Shown: positions 37,183 through 46,946, counted from the stretch's first letter. The stretch: 62,565 nucleotides of DNA from Lewinellaceae bacterium (GCA_016716135.1 JADJWX010000022.1:1-62565); one strand, 5' to 3'. A program made the numbers and translations. The notes: a model not told the origin generated them from the sequence alone.

Positions 37183-40100
37183 TCATCGCATCAGCACCAT
37201 TTTCCCAAACCCGCCCTTGAAATACCCATCCGTGGCCTCGTTTGCAAAAAATTCAAAATCCGAGCCGTCGGCTTTTTTAGCCAGCACACGGTACAGGTAC
37301 ACGCCGTTGGCCAGTTGGTCGCCAAACTGGTCGCGGCCATCCCAACAAAATGAACTGGTATGCGTACCGGCCCGCAACGGGCCAAACTCCGCCTCCGTTA
37401 TCTCACGCACCACCCGCCCGCTGACGGTCATGATCTGCAAGCGGAAATGCGTCGGCGTCTCAGCCCCCGTGAGCGTGTACACAAAACAGGTGGAGGTGGA
37501 AAACGGATTCGGGTAATTCAGTAAATTGGAAATGGAGGAACGCGTGATCACCCGAAAATGCACGGCATAATCAATGCTTCCGGAAACATTGCCCGCAGCA
37601 TCGCGCCCGTTGACCAGCAACCGGTACAAGCCGTCGTCGGTAAACACCGGCCGCCACTCCAGCCGCGCGCGGTTTTTTTCCGGGAGTTTATCCGGGTCGG
37701 CCGGAATGAACAGCACCGAGGGATCGTTGTGCGCAATGGCCTGCACGGTTCCGTTCGGATGCTGAAGTTGTACCGTAAACGCCGCGGAATCCGCTACCGC
37801 TAAAAACCGGTTTTCATCCGTCAGGGTCAAAATGACCACCGGCTGCGGCGACACGATATCGCCGTCCAGGATATGCAAGCCGTCAAATGTGACATCGAGC
37901 AACGGGTTGCGCACATCGCGGGCCACATGAGATCGCCACAAGGCCGTATTGTTGAAATGGTACAGCTCCGCCTGGTCACCTGCCGGGTTTACATCCACGA
38001 TGAGCCTGTAATTGCCGCTCAGATTTTTTGTTTCAAACTGAAAAACCGCGTGCAGGCTATCCCCTGCCGGCAAGGTGCGCAAACGCCGGAAAAAATCCTG
38101 CCCGGCGCCGGTTTCATTTTCAATCCGAAACCGCACCAGCACACTGTCGAAAGGCGACTCCGAAATATTGGAAAAAGCGAGATTTACCCTGCCCGGTTCA
38201 CCCTGCTGAAGCGTGTCGGCGTAAAAATCCGCATACAACCGCGGATTCAGCGCGCCCTCCGGCAACGGCTCATACAATACCCGCAAAAATGCCGGTTGCG
38301 TAGCCGAACGGGTGCTCGTATCGCTGGACTCGTAGCGCAGCCGCAACTTCGGAAATTCCGCAACCGGGATTTGGGCAATACTGGTATCAGTTGCCGCCGG
38401 CATGCTGAAAAGCAGGGTATCGGCCTGCCCTTCGCGCACGCCTAAAACAGCCAGGCTGACCCGGTCAGAAGGATCATCCGGTGACGCAGGTTGCCAGACC
38501 AGCCGCTGCCAGGATGTTACCGGCCCGATGGGCGGCGTTTCAAATTGCCCGACCGACCATTTTGCCTGAAAATTGCGACGGATATTCAGCACCGAATCGA
38601 TGTGGTAAACCACCGTGTCTACCGCGCCGAATGCGGGATTGTTTTTTTGAAAAATCAAACCGTAGGGATGTGGCCCCTGGGTGTAGTCGACCAGCGAACG
38701 CACTTGCATCGCGCCCTGGTTTTCAAGAACCTGGAACAAATTTTTTCCGTAGGAAACCGAGTCCACCGCCCAACGTCGCGGGGCGTACCCCAGGGTGTCG
38801 TTCCAGGGATGCAGGGCCAGCAGCCCTACGATGGCGCCCGCAGGAACATCCTGTTCCAAAAATTCCATCAACGCGATCCGCTCCAGCGAATCCTGGGTGT
38901 TGAATGAAAAGAGCGACTTGGTTTTTGTCGGGTGGGAATTGTATTTGCTGTTGGGCGGGTTAGGCACGATATGGCCGGTGTTGGGGTCCTGTACCATCAC
39001 CGCCACACCGCGCGTAAGCCCTTGGCCGTTGAAGCCGGCATCGCCAAAAAAACCTTCGTAATACACGTTTTGCAGGCCCGGGTAGCGTTCGCGGTTGCGG
39101 TAAGCCACATTGATGCTGATAAAACCCGCGCTGTTCACAAATTCAAGTTGCCGGCTGCTGTCCACCGCTTCGAGATTAATAAAATCGCCTTCGGCAAACT
39201 GGCCAAAGTGCGATTGGTTCCAGCCTGGTGCGCTGCCCGGCAGGTACACGAACGAGCGTTGCCGCCAGGGCACCTGCCCGTTCACCAGGCTGTCGCGCGC
39301 CACCCGCCAGTAATACACCGTGCCGTCGTTCAGCACGACATTTGGTTGCCACTCCAGCAACCCGCCGGCCTGGAACAACTCCGCCGATTTTTTGAACGTG
39401 CTGTTGAATGTTTCCAGCGTATCCAGTTCAAACAGGTAGCGACGGGGCGCCGCATTGGCGTTGAGGGTGGATGCCCGAAGCAGCGGCGCTGCCTGCCGCA
39501 CGATGCCGTAGTTTTCCGGAAAAACCGGCGCTACGTCTTCGGCAAAAAAATACACCGGCACCCCGGCTTGCCCGCTGCCGTCGAGCAGTTCGTTGTTGAA
39601 TGCCGCAGCGGAAGGTTGTTCGGGCAGTACATTTTCCGGGTCGAGCGTTACCAGCAACCGGTTGAAACCCAGCTGGCTGCCGGAAGTTGGCAGGTCGTAC
39701 GTTAGCGGCCGCCGAAAAGCGGGAGCCGGAACGGTGTCCTGCAAGCGGGGCAGCAGGGCGTCATCGGGCCGGCGCTGGTCGATGCGCAGGGGTAAATCGC
39801 CGCCCGAGTTTTCACCAATGTTCACCACATCAAATTGCAGTTGCAATTGCCCTTGTTCCAGACTGACCGGGTTCGGGGAAATATTCACGGACTGCTCGTC
39901 TACCACATAATCCGGACCCGGGTAAAAATGCAAGCGCAGGGCCGGATCGCCTTGCAGCAGGTTTTGATGCAGCTGGGCGATTTGCGCCGGATAAGCGGAG
40001 TTTGACAAATCGCGCACGGTGTTTACCAACACTTCGCCGATGGTAGCGCCATAGTCCGGACCGCCCAGGCGCTCGTAGTATTTTTTTCCAAAGGCATGGA

Positions 40101-42204
40101 GTGCATCGGAAAAACTGAAATTGACCGAAGCAAAATAGGCAATCGCCCCACGCTCCGGCGCCAGTAAAAATTGCTCGCCGATACCCTGTTGCGGGTTTGA
40201 GCACTGTCCTGAAAAGCATCCCATGATCATCATCAGCGGGTAGCGGCCTTTGTTGTTGTAGGCTGCCGGCACACCGATATCAAAATCGACGGCGCTGGAG
40301 GACGAATGGCCGAAGATCATCCAGATCGACACCCCGCCGTTGAGCAGGTCCAGCATTTGTTCGTAGCTGGAAAGTTGGATGGGATCGTTCGAGGTTTTGT
40401 AAAAATTGTGCACATCGGCGCCCACCCGGTTGGTCGCCAGTTCGTCGGCCATACTCTGCGTGTACGCCCGGATCCCGGCGGTTTCGCCCGCCAGGCCGCC
40501 ACTGTTGTGGATCACCCGTTTCATCCAGGCTTTTCCGGCCAGCGTTTGCGGCGCATTGGCAAATTGCTGCTCGTGCTCGATCACTTTGTCGAGGTACACC
40601 CGGATGTCCGAAGCCCTGGTCACTGCCAGCCGCCCTACCGGGAACAGCGGCTCCGACAGTTTTTTATCGCGCATTGTCAGCAACTGATCGGCGCCGGGAC
40701 TGCCATAGGTCGGCACAAAAAACAGGGAGTCGGCCAGTTGGCTTTGCACATCGGGGCGCCGGAAACGGTCGTAGTCCAGCCCCTTGCCGATGAGCAGCAG
40801 AAAGCGCGGTGCAGGCCAGTTTTTGTGCACAAACTGGACAAAATTGCGCACGGCCATAGGGTGAAAACGCACCCCGTAGGCGAACTGTTCGTACAATTCA
40901 TTCACATCCACCACGGCCACCTTGTAACTGCCGCCCTGCGGGCTGCGCCGGTAATCAGCGTAAGCAGCCACGTGGTCTGCGCCGCCATTGGCCGGATCGG
41001 AATACAGCGCAGGATTGGACAAAATGATGTAGTCGGCGGCCGCCGTCCGGTAGTCCCGGAATTGCACTGCCTCCAGGGCCGTCACCGGACGAATACCGGA
41101 CACCGGGTTGGCCAGCCACAGGTGGCGTTCGCCGGTTGCCGGTGGCAAAACGGCTTTGACCAAGCCGCCCTCGACGGTAGTTTCCAGGCGAAGCCGGTTG
41201 GTCCGGTCGAACAGGACAGGCGCCCCACCGGAAATGTTGAAGGCTTGAATTTCCAGGTAGCGGGCGCCCGCCCCGTCGTCGAGCCGGAATTCCGCCGTAG
41301 TGCCGTTTTCAAAATTAAACAGCCGGGGATAGCGCAGGAAAATGCCGGCGATGGAATGCCGGTCGTTGTTGCCCAGGCTGGATTGCAGGCGGACTTTGTT
41401 GGTGGTCAGCAAACTGGTGGCCGGGATTTCAAACTGGTGTTGCCATACCCGCCAGTTGAAAAATTGATCTTCGGTCAGCAGGCTGTCGTTAAACGTCAGC
41501 TGTTGTTGGTGGGCGCCGGTGCCGCAGGCATAGCGCAAACTCAAGCGGGCCGGCGGGCCATTGGGGAATATTTGTTTTGGTGAAATATTGGCTGTGAAAT
41601 CGCTCGCCGCGTGGCTGCCGTAGCCCTCCCCGTCGAACCAGGAATATTGAATTTCGTTGCTGATCTGTTTTTTGAAGCGGGCATTGCTGTAAGCGAACCC
41701 CGTTTCGGACCAACAAAACGGTTCCTTTGGCGGTGGGTTGTTCAGGTCGTTTGGCACGGCTGTGTAGCGCAAGGCCTGCCCGCTGCTTTCCCAGGTCAGG
41801 TAATAGGCCGTAGTGTCGTTGAACAGGCTGAACCAGGGGTTGAGGTTGTCGGCGTCGGGGTTTTCAAACAGGTGGCGGTCAAGGGCGTCGCGGTTTTTTT
41901 CGCCAAAAAATTCGAGGTAATCCTGGGTGGAAAACAGGCCCTCGGTTGTCGTAAACATCGGCTCCTGCTTGCCGTAGCGGTACAGCCTGAACTGGCTGCC
42001 GGGCACCGTCCCCAACGGGAAACCCGCGTCGGTCAGCGTTTGCGCGGAGATGCGGTAAATACCGTCGTCGGCCACGCGAATTTTGAAATAGGTTTTTGAA
42101 AAATCAATCCATTCGTTGCCGTAGAGCGTATCGACGCCGTTCCACATTTGTGCGGAGGCGGAAATTGCAACAAACAGAAAATTGAAAATTAGGACAAGAC
42201 GCAT
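37183..42204 (-). CDS. porU2: Type IX secretion C25 peptidase, PorU2-like sortase
   Basis: 1,673 residues with a signal peptide (MRLVLIFNFLFVAISASA). The gingipain-like C25 peptidase domain spans about 390-780, with the catalytic His in WMIFGHSSSSAVDFD (near residue 630) and Cys in MIMGCFSGQCSN (near 664). Long beta-rich regions follow, including CARDB-like units (VNLAFSNISESPFDSVLVRF), and the C-terminus is a FlgD-like/Por tail (LLNYPNPFSTSTCF ... FCWDGRDQFGDQLANGVYLYRV). PorU cuts T9SS cargo tails and links cargo to A-LPS. The great length and CARDB-like units suggest the PorU2 paralogue rather than PorU itself. Other T9SS genes are not in the window. Confidence 0.82.
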   Translation of the reverse strand: MRLVLIFNFLFVAISASAQMWNGVDTLYGNEWIDFSKTYFKIRVADDGIYRISAQTLTDAGFPLGTVPGSQFRLYRYGKQEPMFTTTEGLFSTQDYLEFFGEKNRDALDRHLFENPDADNLNPWFSLFNDTTAYYLTWESSGQALRYTAVPNDLNNPPPKEPFCWSETGFAYSNARFKKQISNEIQYSWFDGEGYGSHAASDFTANISPKQIFPNGPPARLSLRYACGTGAHQQQLTFNDSLLTEDQFFNWRVWQHQFEIPATSLLTTNKVRLQSSLGNNDRHSIAGIFLRYPRLFNFENGTTAEFRLDDGAGARYLEIQAFNISGGAPVLFDRTNRLRLETTVEGGLVKAVLPPATGERHLWLANPVSGIRPVTALEAVQFRDYRTAAADYIILSNPALYSDPANGGADHVAAYADYRRSPQGGSYKVAVVDVNELYEQFAYGVRFHPMAVRNFVQFVHKNWPAPRFLLLIGKGLDYDRFRRPDVQSQLADSLFFVPTYGSPGADQLLTMRDKKLSEPLFPVGRLAVTRASDIRVYLDKVIEHEQQFANAPQTLAGKAWMKRVIHNSGGLAGETAGIRAYTQSMADELATNRVGADVHNFYKTSNDPIQLSSYEQMLDLLNGGVSIWMIFGHSSSSAVDFDIGVPAAYNNKGRYPLMMIMGCFSGQCSNPQQGIGEQFLLAPERGAIAYFASVNFSFSDALHAFGKKYYERLGGPDYGATIGEVLVNTVRDLSNSAYPAQIAQLHQNLLQGDPALRLHFYPGPDYVVDEQSVNISPNPVSLEQGQLQLQFDVVNIGENSGGDLPLRIDQRRPDDALLPRLQDTVPAPAFRRPLTYDLPTSGSQLGFNRLLVTLDPENVLPEQPSAAAFNNELLDGSGQAGVPVYFFAEDVAPVFPENYGIVRQAAPLLRASTLNANAAPRRYLFELDTLETFNSTFKKSAELFQAGGLLEWQPNVVLNDGTVYYWRVARDSLVNGQVPWRQRSFVYLPGSAPGWNQSHFGQFAEGDFINLEAVDSSRQLEFVNSAGFISINVAYRNRERYPGLQNVYYEGFFGDAGFNGQGLTRGVAVMVQDPNTGHIVPNPPNSKYNSHPTKTKSLFSFNTQDSLERIALMEFLEQDVPAGAIVGLLALHPWNDTLGYAPRRWAVDSVSYGKNLFQVLENQGAMQVRSLVDYTQGPHPYGLIFQKNNPAFGAVDTVVYHIDSVLNIRRNFQAKWSVGQFETPPIGPVTSWQRLVWQPASPDDPSDRVSLAVLGVREGQADTLLFSMPAATDTSIAQIPVAEFPKLRLRYESSDTSTRSATQPAFLRVLYEPLPEGALNPRLYADFYADTLQQGEPGRVNLAFSNISESPFDSVLVRFRIENETGAGQDFFRRLRTLPAGDSLHAVFQFETKNLSGNYRLIVDVNPAGDQAELYHFNNTALWRSHVARDVRNPLLDVTFDGLHILDGDIVSPQPVVILTLTDENRFLAVADSAAFTVQLQHPNGTVQAIAHNDPSVLFIPADPDKLPEKNRARLEWRPVFTDDGLYRLLVNGRDAAGNVSGSIDYAVHFRVITRSSISNLLNYPNPFSTSTCFVYTLTGAETPTHFRLQIMTVSGRVVREITEAEFGPLRAGTHTSSFCWDGRDQFGDQLANGVYLYRVLAKKADGSDFEFFANEATDGYFKGGFGKMVLMR

Positions 42205-42582
42205 GGGTATCCGGTGGTAAAATGGACCTTGTGCAAAACTAGTGAATCTTTGTGGGGGGAATGATTTACGATTTACGATTTACGAATTACGATTGGTTCA
42301 CCATTCAGGTTTAGGGTAATTGCGTGCCTTTTTTAAAACTTGATAAGGCCTCAAACATGCCTGTTTCGAAAAGGTGTATTAATCGTAAATCGTAAACTAG
42401 GGGTGTTAAGAGAAATTTTCAGGAAGGTTGTTTTGTAAAAGCGGCTTTTAGCAACAGCGTTTCCGCGCGGTCCGCAGGTTTAAATCCGGAAGGAAACTCG
42501 GGGGCGCGGGGCCCCGCCGCCCCGCGCCCCCCCGCCCCCCCATCGTAAATTATAACATACCCCCATTAAACCAACATGATAG
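42205..42582. repeat. Intergenic region with inverted GATTTAC repeats
   Basis: 378 bases without a gene between divergent genes. Four tandem GATTTAC-type heptamers at 42263-42294 are faced by inverted GTAAATC copies at 42381-42397, so the roughly 85 bases between them can sit on a stem; one more inverted copy lies at 42542-42549. CAAAACTA at 42234-42241 is a minus-strand TAnnTTTG match 30 bases before the PorU2-like gene and is a plausible promoter. Confidence 0.55.
42501..42530. repeat. GC-only hairpin
   Basis: An 11-bp perfect stem made only of G and C (GGGGCGCGGGG at 42501-42511 with its complement at 42520-42530), loop of 8, followed by a C-rich run to 42540. Its composition is unlike the rest of the window. 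It lies 50 bases before a start codon. Confidence 0.7.
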
Positions 42583-43662
42583 ATGTCCAACCTCACCTGG
42601 TCCAACCGCACCGATGCCGCAATTGCCTGGCTCCGCCGAAGTATCGAAGTCACCGGCGGCAAGGGCTCCGCACACAGCTACTCCCCGTTGTGGGGATGGG
42701 CCGCGGCGTACCCCGAAACGACAGGTTACCTCATCCCTACCCTGCTGCGGTATGCGGAAACAAACCAGGACCCATCGCTGCGCACACTGGCCGGAAACTG
42801 CCAAAACTGGTTGATTACCACACAGTTGCCAGGCGGCGCTTTCCCGGGTGGCCTGGCCGGCAGCGTCGCACCCAGCGTCTTCAATACGGCTATGATTTTG
42901 TTTGGTTTGCGAAATCCAGTTGAGAAAACTTTGGCTGAGTCGGAGAATATCCGGCGATCGCTTGAGCGCGCCGTTTCCTGGTTGCTTGGGCTGCTCGAAA
43001 CCGACGGCGCCTGGCGGCAAGCGGCCTATGTACCGGGCTTTGTGCCGTCGTATTACACGTATGCCGTTTGGGCAGTTTTGGCGGCCAACCGCGTTGAAAT
43101 GTTGCCGGAAATTCCCGGCGAAATGCGCCGGGCGCTTCGGTTTTACGCGCAGCGGTTTCGGCCCGACGGTACAGTTGCCGATTGGGGTTTGCGCCCCGGG
43201 CCGGCGGCGTTTACGCATACCATTGCCTACACCTTGCAGGGCTTTTTGGAAAGCGCGTTTTTGCTCGATGAGCCGGAAATTTTGGAAAAAACGCTGGGCG
43301 CCGCCAATGGACTTTTGCAGGAACACAGCCGCGCCGGACGATTGGCCGGCCGCTATGGGCCCGGCTGGCAGGGCGATTATTCGTTTAGCTGTCCGGTCGG
43401 CAATGCGCAACTGAGTGTGTTGTTTTCACGCATTGGGGAGGTTACCGGCGCGCAAAAGTTCAAAACTGCGGCCAAACAGTTTTTAGGCGAAGCGGCCCGT
43501 TTTCAAAAACTTGGATCGAACCGAAATACCTTTGGAGCGCTGCCCGGGTCGGCGCCGATTTGGGGGCCGTATTTGCGATGGCGGTATCCGAATTGGGGAG
43601 CGAAGTTTTTTTTGGATGCCGTGGATGCGTTAGATAAAACTGACGGGATATTGCAAGATTAA
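42583..43662 (+). CDS. Alpha/alpha-toroid protein (terpenoid-cyclase/glycosidase-like fold)
   Basis: 359 residues without signal peptide. Repeated helical hairpins with aromatic/glycine loops (AIAWLRRSI, SYSPLWGWAAAYPETTGYLIPTLLRY, NWLITTQLPGGAFPGG, AVSWLLGLLETDGAW, SYYTYAVWAVLAA, TIAYTLQGFLESA) predict an (alpha/alpha)6 toroid. The end APIWGPYLRWRYPNWGAKFFLDAV is one I associate with uncharacterised proteins of Bacteroidota surface-polysaccharide loci. No catalytic acid can be identified with confidence. Sixteen bases from the CPBP gene, so probably co-transcribed with it. Confidence 0.6.
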   Translation: MSNLTWSNRTDAAIAWLRRSIEVTGGKGSAHSYSPLWGWAAAYPETTGYLIPTLLRYAETNQDPSLRTLAGNCQNWLITTQLPGGAFPGGLAGSVAPSVFNTAMILFGLRNPVEKTLAESENIRRSLERAVSWLLGLLETDGAWRQAAYVPGFVPSYYTYAVWAVLAANRVEMLPEIPGEMRRALRFYAQRFRPDGTVADWGLRPGPAAFTHTIAYTLQGFLESAFLLDEPEILEKTLGAANGLLQEHSRAGRLAGRYGPGWQGDYSFSCPVGNAQLSVLFSRIGEVTGAQKFKTAAKQFLGEAARFQKLGSNRNTFGALPGSAPIWGPYLRWRYPNWGAKFFLDAVDALDKTDGILQD

Positions 43663-43677
43663 AACCAACTGATTACC

Positions 43678-44391
43678 ATGCTACTACTTCGAACAAATTT
43701 GGAAGCCGACTACGCCATTGCCCTGACTACCATCGGCTTCATCATTTTCTGGTTTACCGGACAATCCGAACGGCTGTTGCAGCGGCTGATCGGGAAGTAT
43801 GGCGCCGAAAACGGCCAGGCCCGGTTTATTTACCTGAAACGCGTGGTTGGGATGCTGTGCTTTGGGCTGATACCGGCACTTGTTTTGTTAACCGGCCAAC
43901 CGTTCACCTGGGCCGACTACGGTGTAGCCGCCAAATTTCCGCCGGCGTTTTTTTACTGGACTATTAGCCTGAGTGCAGTGGTCATTTTCATGACCTCCCG
44001 CTCCGCCCGGCAACCTGACAACCTAGCCCACTATCCGGAAATCCGCAGGCTGCCCTGGAGCCGAAGCACCCTGATTTGGAGTGCGTTAAGCTGGGTTGGT
44101 TACCTGATTGCTTACGAATTGCTGTTCCGTGGTTTCCTGCTTTTTTCCTGCGTACGGGCCTACGGCGAAACCTCGGCTATCGTGATCAACACGGCCATTT
44201 ATGCGCTGGTGCATGTGCCAAAGGGGCCGAAGGAAGGCATCGGCGCCATCCCCCTTGGCATATTGCTTTGTTTTATAACCCTGCAAACGGAGACAATCTG
44301 GGTGGCCGTGCTGGTGCACGTTGTTTTGGCTTTGTCCAACGAATGGTTTTCCTTGAAATACCGCCTACTCGAACAGCGTACCGGCCTGTGA
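43678..44391 (+). CDS. CPBP-family intramembrane protease homologue
   Basis: 237 residues, about six to seven membrane helices. The CPBP (CAAX protease/bacteriocin-processing) motifs are present: AYELLFRGFLLF for EExxxR, AIYALVHVPKG for FxxxH, and VLVHVVLALSNEW for HxxxN. The first glutamate of EExxxR is replaced by Tyr, so catalytic activity is uncertain; the second glutamate and both histidines remain. Its 3' end overlaps the convergent ruvB by 27 bases. Substrate unknown. Confidence 0.82.
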   Translation: MLLLRTNLEADYAIALTTIGFIIFWFTGQSERLLQRLIGKYGAENGQARFIYLKRVVGMLCFGLIPALVLLTGQPFTWADYGVAAKFPPAFFYWTISLSAVVIFMTSRSARQPDNLAHYPEIRRLPWSRSTLIWSALSWVGYLIAYELLFRGFLLFSCVRAYGETSAIVINTAIYALVHVPKGPKEGIGAIPLGILLCFITLQTETIWVAVLVHVVLALSNEWFSLKYRLLEQRTGL

Positions 44392-45408
44392 GGGCGGCAC
44401 CACGCCGATATGGCGATAGGCTTTTTCCGTGGCCAGGCGGCCGCGCGGTGTGCGCTGGAGATAACCTTCCATGATCAAAAACGGCTCGTGCACCTCCTCG
44501 ATCGTGCCGGGCTCCTCCCCCACTGCCGTGGCCACCGTGGTCAGGCCGACCGGTCCGCCTTTGAATTTGTGGATGATGGCCGAAAGAATGCGGTTGTCCA
44601 TTTCGTCGAGGCCGTGGGTATCCACATCAAGGGCCGACAAGCCGTATTCGGCAATTTCCTTATCCACAGTGCCATTTCCCTTGATTTGGGCAAAATCGCG
44701 CACCCGGCGCAGCAAGGCGTTGGCAATACGCGGCGTGCCGCGGCTGCGGCGGGCAATTTCCTGGGCGCCTTCGGGTGTAACGGGGATATTTAGAATGGAC
44801 GCCGAGCGGAAAATAATTTTTTCGATCACCGTCACATCGTAATAATCGAGCAGGCAATTGATGCCGAACCGCGCGCGCAAGGGCGAGGTAAGCAGGCCCA
44901 TACGGGTGGTAGCGCCCACCAGGGTGAAGGGGTTGAGGTTGATCTGAATGCTGCGGGCATTGGGGCCGGAGTCGATCATGATGTCGATCCGGTAGTCCTC
45001 CATGGCCGAGTAGAGGTATTCCTCGATGACGGTATTGAGCCGGTGAATTTCGTCGATAAACAGCACGTCGCCGGGTTCGAGGTTGGTCAGGATGCCGGCC
45101 AGGTCGCCGGGTTTTTCGAGCACCGGGCCGGAGCTCATTTTCAGGGAGGCGCCCAGTTCATTGGCGATGATATGGGAAAGCGTGGTTTTGCCCAGGCCGG
45201 GCGGGCCGTGCAGCAGGACGTGATCGAGCGCATCGCCGCGTTGTTTGGCCGCCTCAATGAACACCTGGAGGTTGTCCACAATTTTCTTTTGCCCGCTGAA
45301 TTCTTCCAGCAGTTTCGGGCGCAGCGCTTTTTCGATCTGTTTCTCTTCGCCTGTGGCGGGCTCGTTGGCAAATTCCTTACTCAAATCGGGTGGTTTTAAA
45401 CGGCTCAA
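44365..45408 (-). CDS. ruvB: Holliday junction branch-migration ATPase RuvB
   Basis: 347 residues, normal length. Walker A in LLHGPPGLGKTTLSHIIANELG (shown as its two halves), Walker B in VLFIDEIHRLN, sensor 1 region LVGATTRMGLL, arginine finger in SPLRARFG, and the C-terminal winged helix with DEMDNRILSAII and PTAG-like EPFLIMEGYLQRTPRGR. It drives branch migration with RuvA during recombinational repair. RuvA and RuvC are not in the window. Three-prime end overlaps the CPBP gene; the 5' side faces a palindromic divergent promoter region. Confidence 0.97.
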   Translation of the reverse strand: MSRLKPPDLSKEFANEPATGEEKQIEKALRPKLLEEFSGQKKIVDNLQVFIEAAKQRGDALDHVLLHGPPGLGKTTLSHIIANELGASLKMSSGPVLEKPGDLAGILTNLEPGDVLFIDEIHRLNTVIEEYLYSAMEDYRIDIMIDSGPNARSIQINLNPFTLVGATTRMGLLTSPLRARFGINCLLDYYDVTVIEKIIFRSASILNIPVTPEGAQEIARRSRGTPRIANALLRRVRDFAQIKGNGTVDKEIAEYGLSALDVDTHGLDEMDNRILSAIIHKFKGGPVGLTTVATAVGEEPGTIEEVHEPFLIMEGYLQRTPRGRLATEKAYRHIGVVPPSQAGTLFE

Positions 45409-45420
45409 ATTTCAAATTTT

Positions 45421-45440
45421 TTGTTTTGAAAACAAAACAA
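45421..45440. promoter_or_regulatory. Palindrome in divergent promoter region
   Basis: A 20-bp palindrome (TTGTTTTG, AAAA, CAAAACAA) in the 60 bases between divergent ruvB and the membrane-protein gene. It places a TTTG element on both strands, as expected for back-to-back -33 boxes, and could also be an operator. No perfect -7 box is present; TATTTCTG about 10 bases downstream has one mismatch. Confidence 0.4.
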
Positions 45441-45468
45441 TGCAAGTTATTTCTGTTTATTTGCTGCC

Positions 45469-46131
45469 ATGCAACCGGATATCTACATTGGAAACCTGCG
45501 CCTGGCCGAGCCGGGCATTGCGCTCACCGGACTGTTCATTGCCGTGCTGTGCGGCTATGCCTGGTGGCGGCTGAATAAATTGGCGGCGCCAACTGTGCCG
45601 CAGCGCTGGATGCGGCGTTTTTTTGGGCTGATGGCCATTTCTTCGGTGTTGGGGCCGGTTTTTGGTCACCTGTTTTACTATTGGGCGGGTTTTCCCGGAA
45701 AATATGCCTGCTGGATTTTCAGCATTTTAAGTTTGGGCGCCTTGGCGCAGGCGGCGATCGAGCACAGCCGCGCATTGATTTCCCAAGGTTTTTATCGCGG
45801 TCTGACGCTGGCCAATTGGTTGGCGGTCGCGCTGGCACTGGCCGTTTCCGGTTTGCAACAAAATTTTCACTGGGTAGAGGCGCACAGTGCGCTGGCCCTG
45901 CTCGGTTTTTTAGCGCCACTGGAATTTTACCTCTTGAAAAAACGGAACGACCCGGGCAGCCGCCTGCTCTTGTGGTCGCTGCCGCTGGCGGTACTGGCGG
46001 TGATCCCGCATTTGGTCAAATGGTCGCCGCACGTTTGGTTTACCTATTTTGATGTCGGGCATGTGGTGTTGCTGGGGAGCTTGTGGTGTATGTTGCTTGG
46101 GGCGGAGCGCATGGAGGTTGTGGCGGTTTAA
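45469..46131 (+). CDS. Seven-helix integral membrane protein, DUF6962-like
   Basis: 220 residues with about seven hydrophobic helices (ALTGLFIAVLCGYAWW, GLMAISSVLGPVFGHLFYYW, WIFSILSLGALAQAAI, GLTLANWLAVALALAVSG, SALALLGFLAPLEFYLL, LWSLPLAVLAVIPHLV, DVGHVVLLGSLWCMLLG). The GPVFGH and DVGHVV histidines recall haem- or ceramidase-like 7TM families, but I recognise no function. The island of repeats and toxin cassettes starts directly after its stop codon. Confidence 0.7.
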   Translation: MQPDIYIGNLRLAEPGIALTGLFIAVLCGYAWWRLNKLAAPTVPQRWMRRFFGLMAISSVLGPVFGHLFYYWAGFPGKYACWIFSILSLGALAQAAIEHSRALISQGFYRGLTLANWLAVALALAVSGLQQNFHWVEAHSALALLGFLAPLEFYLLKKRNDPGSRLLLWSLPLAVLAVIPHLVKWSPHVWFTYFDVGHVVLLGSLWCMLLGAERMEVVAV

Positions 46132-46148
46132 GCGGTATTTTCGTGTTG

Positions 46149-46305
46149 GTCCAGTATTTTGTAACGGCGCAAATTTTTTCGTTTTTGGCGTTGGGTTGTT
46201 TTTTTAGCAGAAGTCGGTGGCTTGATTGCGGCATGTATCGCGTTGCAAACGCTCACGAGCGGATTGTGGTTTATTTATTGTTTTCGAACACTTTGGGTCA
46301 GCAGG
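46149..46305 (+). repeat. REP-like repeat R1 with a RAYT gene-start remnant
   Basis: The repeat proper (46209-46305) has AAGTCGGTGGCTT, GCGTTGCAAACGC and GCTCACGAGC followed by the conserved tail GATTGTGGTTTATTT ... GAACACTTTGGG. Upstream (46149-46208) it also matches sequence at 47789-47851. On the minus strand this extra part encodes RRYKILDQH, nearly the N-terminus of the transposase at 47811. R1 is therefore a relic of a transposase-plus-repeat unit. Confidence 0.75.
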
Positions 46306-46467
46306 TAAATTTCTGAACACGTTGGGACCGTAGGAGTCGAAGAACCTGTCTTTTCCCGGAATCACCGCACCCCAATCTCCGCCAGCGACACATACTGCAC
46401 CCCGGCTTCAAACGAGCAGAGTGTGGTTTATTTTTAGTTATTGAACATATTGGATTAGTAGAAGATA
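46306..46467 (-). other. Degenerate stretch with gene tail and repeat fragment
   Basis: Contains a broken copy of the repeat tail (46411-46460, GTGTGGTTTATTTTTAGTT). Reading minus from it gives CSFEAGVQYVSLAEIGVR and a stop at 46368, which looks like the C-terminus of a lost protein. No gene is supported. Confidence 0.4.
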
Positions 46468-46946
46468 TTAATTAAAATGTTGGCCCATTACTCTCATGTC
46501 AAACCATTTAAAACAAGTTGTTTTTGATGTTTTGTAGATATCAGTTGCTTGAGAACATGGACCTATATCTTTACTATATTCAATGTTAATTGATGAAACG
46601 CCAGAATATTTTAATTCAAATAGTTCCGCATTTTCATTATTTACATCAACTAAAACCGCACCTAATTTATTATTGCTGTATAATAAAGTCAAATTAATAT
46701 TAAAAGATGTAAGCGGATAATCATCAATAGTAATTGTTGAAAATCCATTTTCACCTTCCGCAATTTTACAGTTTTTATAATCCAACAATACTTTATATGG
46801 ACTTGAATAACTTCTAAGATCCAAAAATAATATCTCTCCTTTTTATCTAGGCAACTATAAATAAAGAAAATACAAAAAAGGATTATTAAATTTCTATTTT
46901 TTAAATTTTTCCAAGTATTGAAGCATAGCTGTTTCAAGAAGCTCAT
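46468..46946 (-). pseudogene. AT-rich lipoprotein, candidate immunity protein (frameshifted)
   Basis: Starts at ATG 46946 with NRNLIILFCIFFIYSC, a lipoprotein signal with lipobox cysteine, then DKKE. The frame is lost there and picks up as EILFLDLRSYSSPYKVLLDYKNC ... CFKWFDMRVMGQHFN to 46468. Adding one base to the five-base run at 46840-46844 joins them into about 160 residues. No family recognised. Much lower GC than core genes; flanked by repeat copies, and last of the cassettes. By analogy with the other small lipoproteins of the island it may protect against a periplasmic toxin. Confidence 0.5.

Noticed and set aside
40306..41583. A 425-codon plus-strand open frame
   Set aside because: It is antisense to the C25 peptidase domain of the PorU2-like gene and shows no family features.
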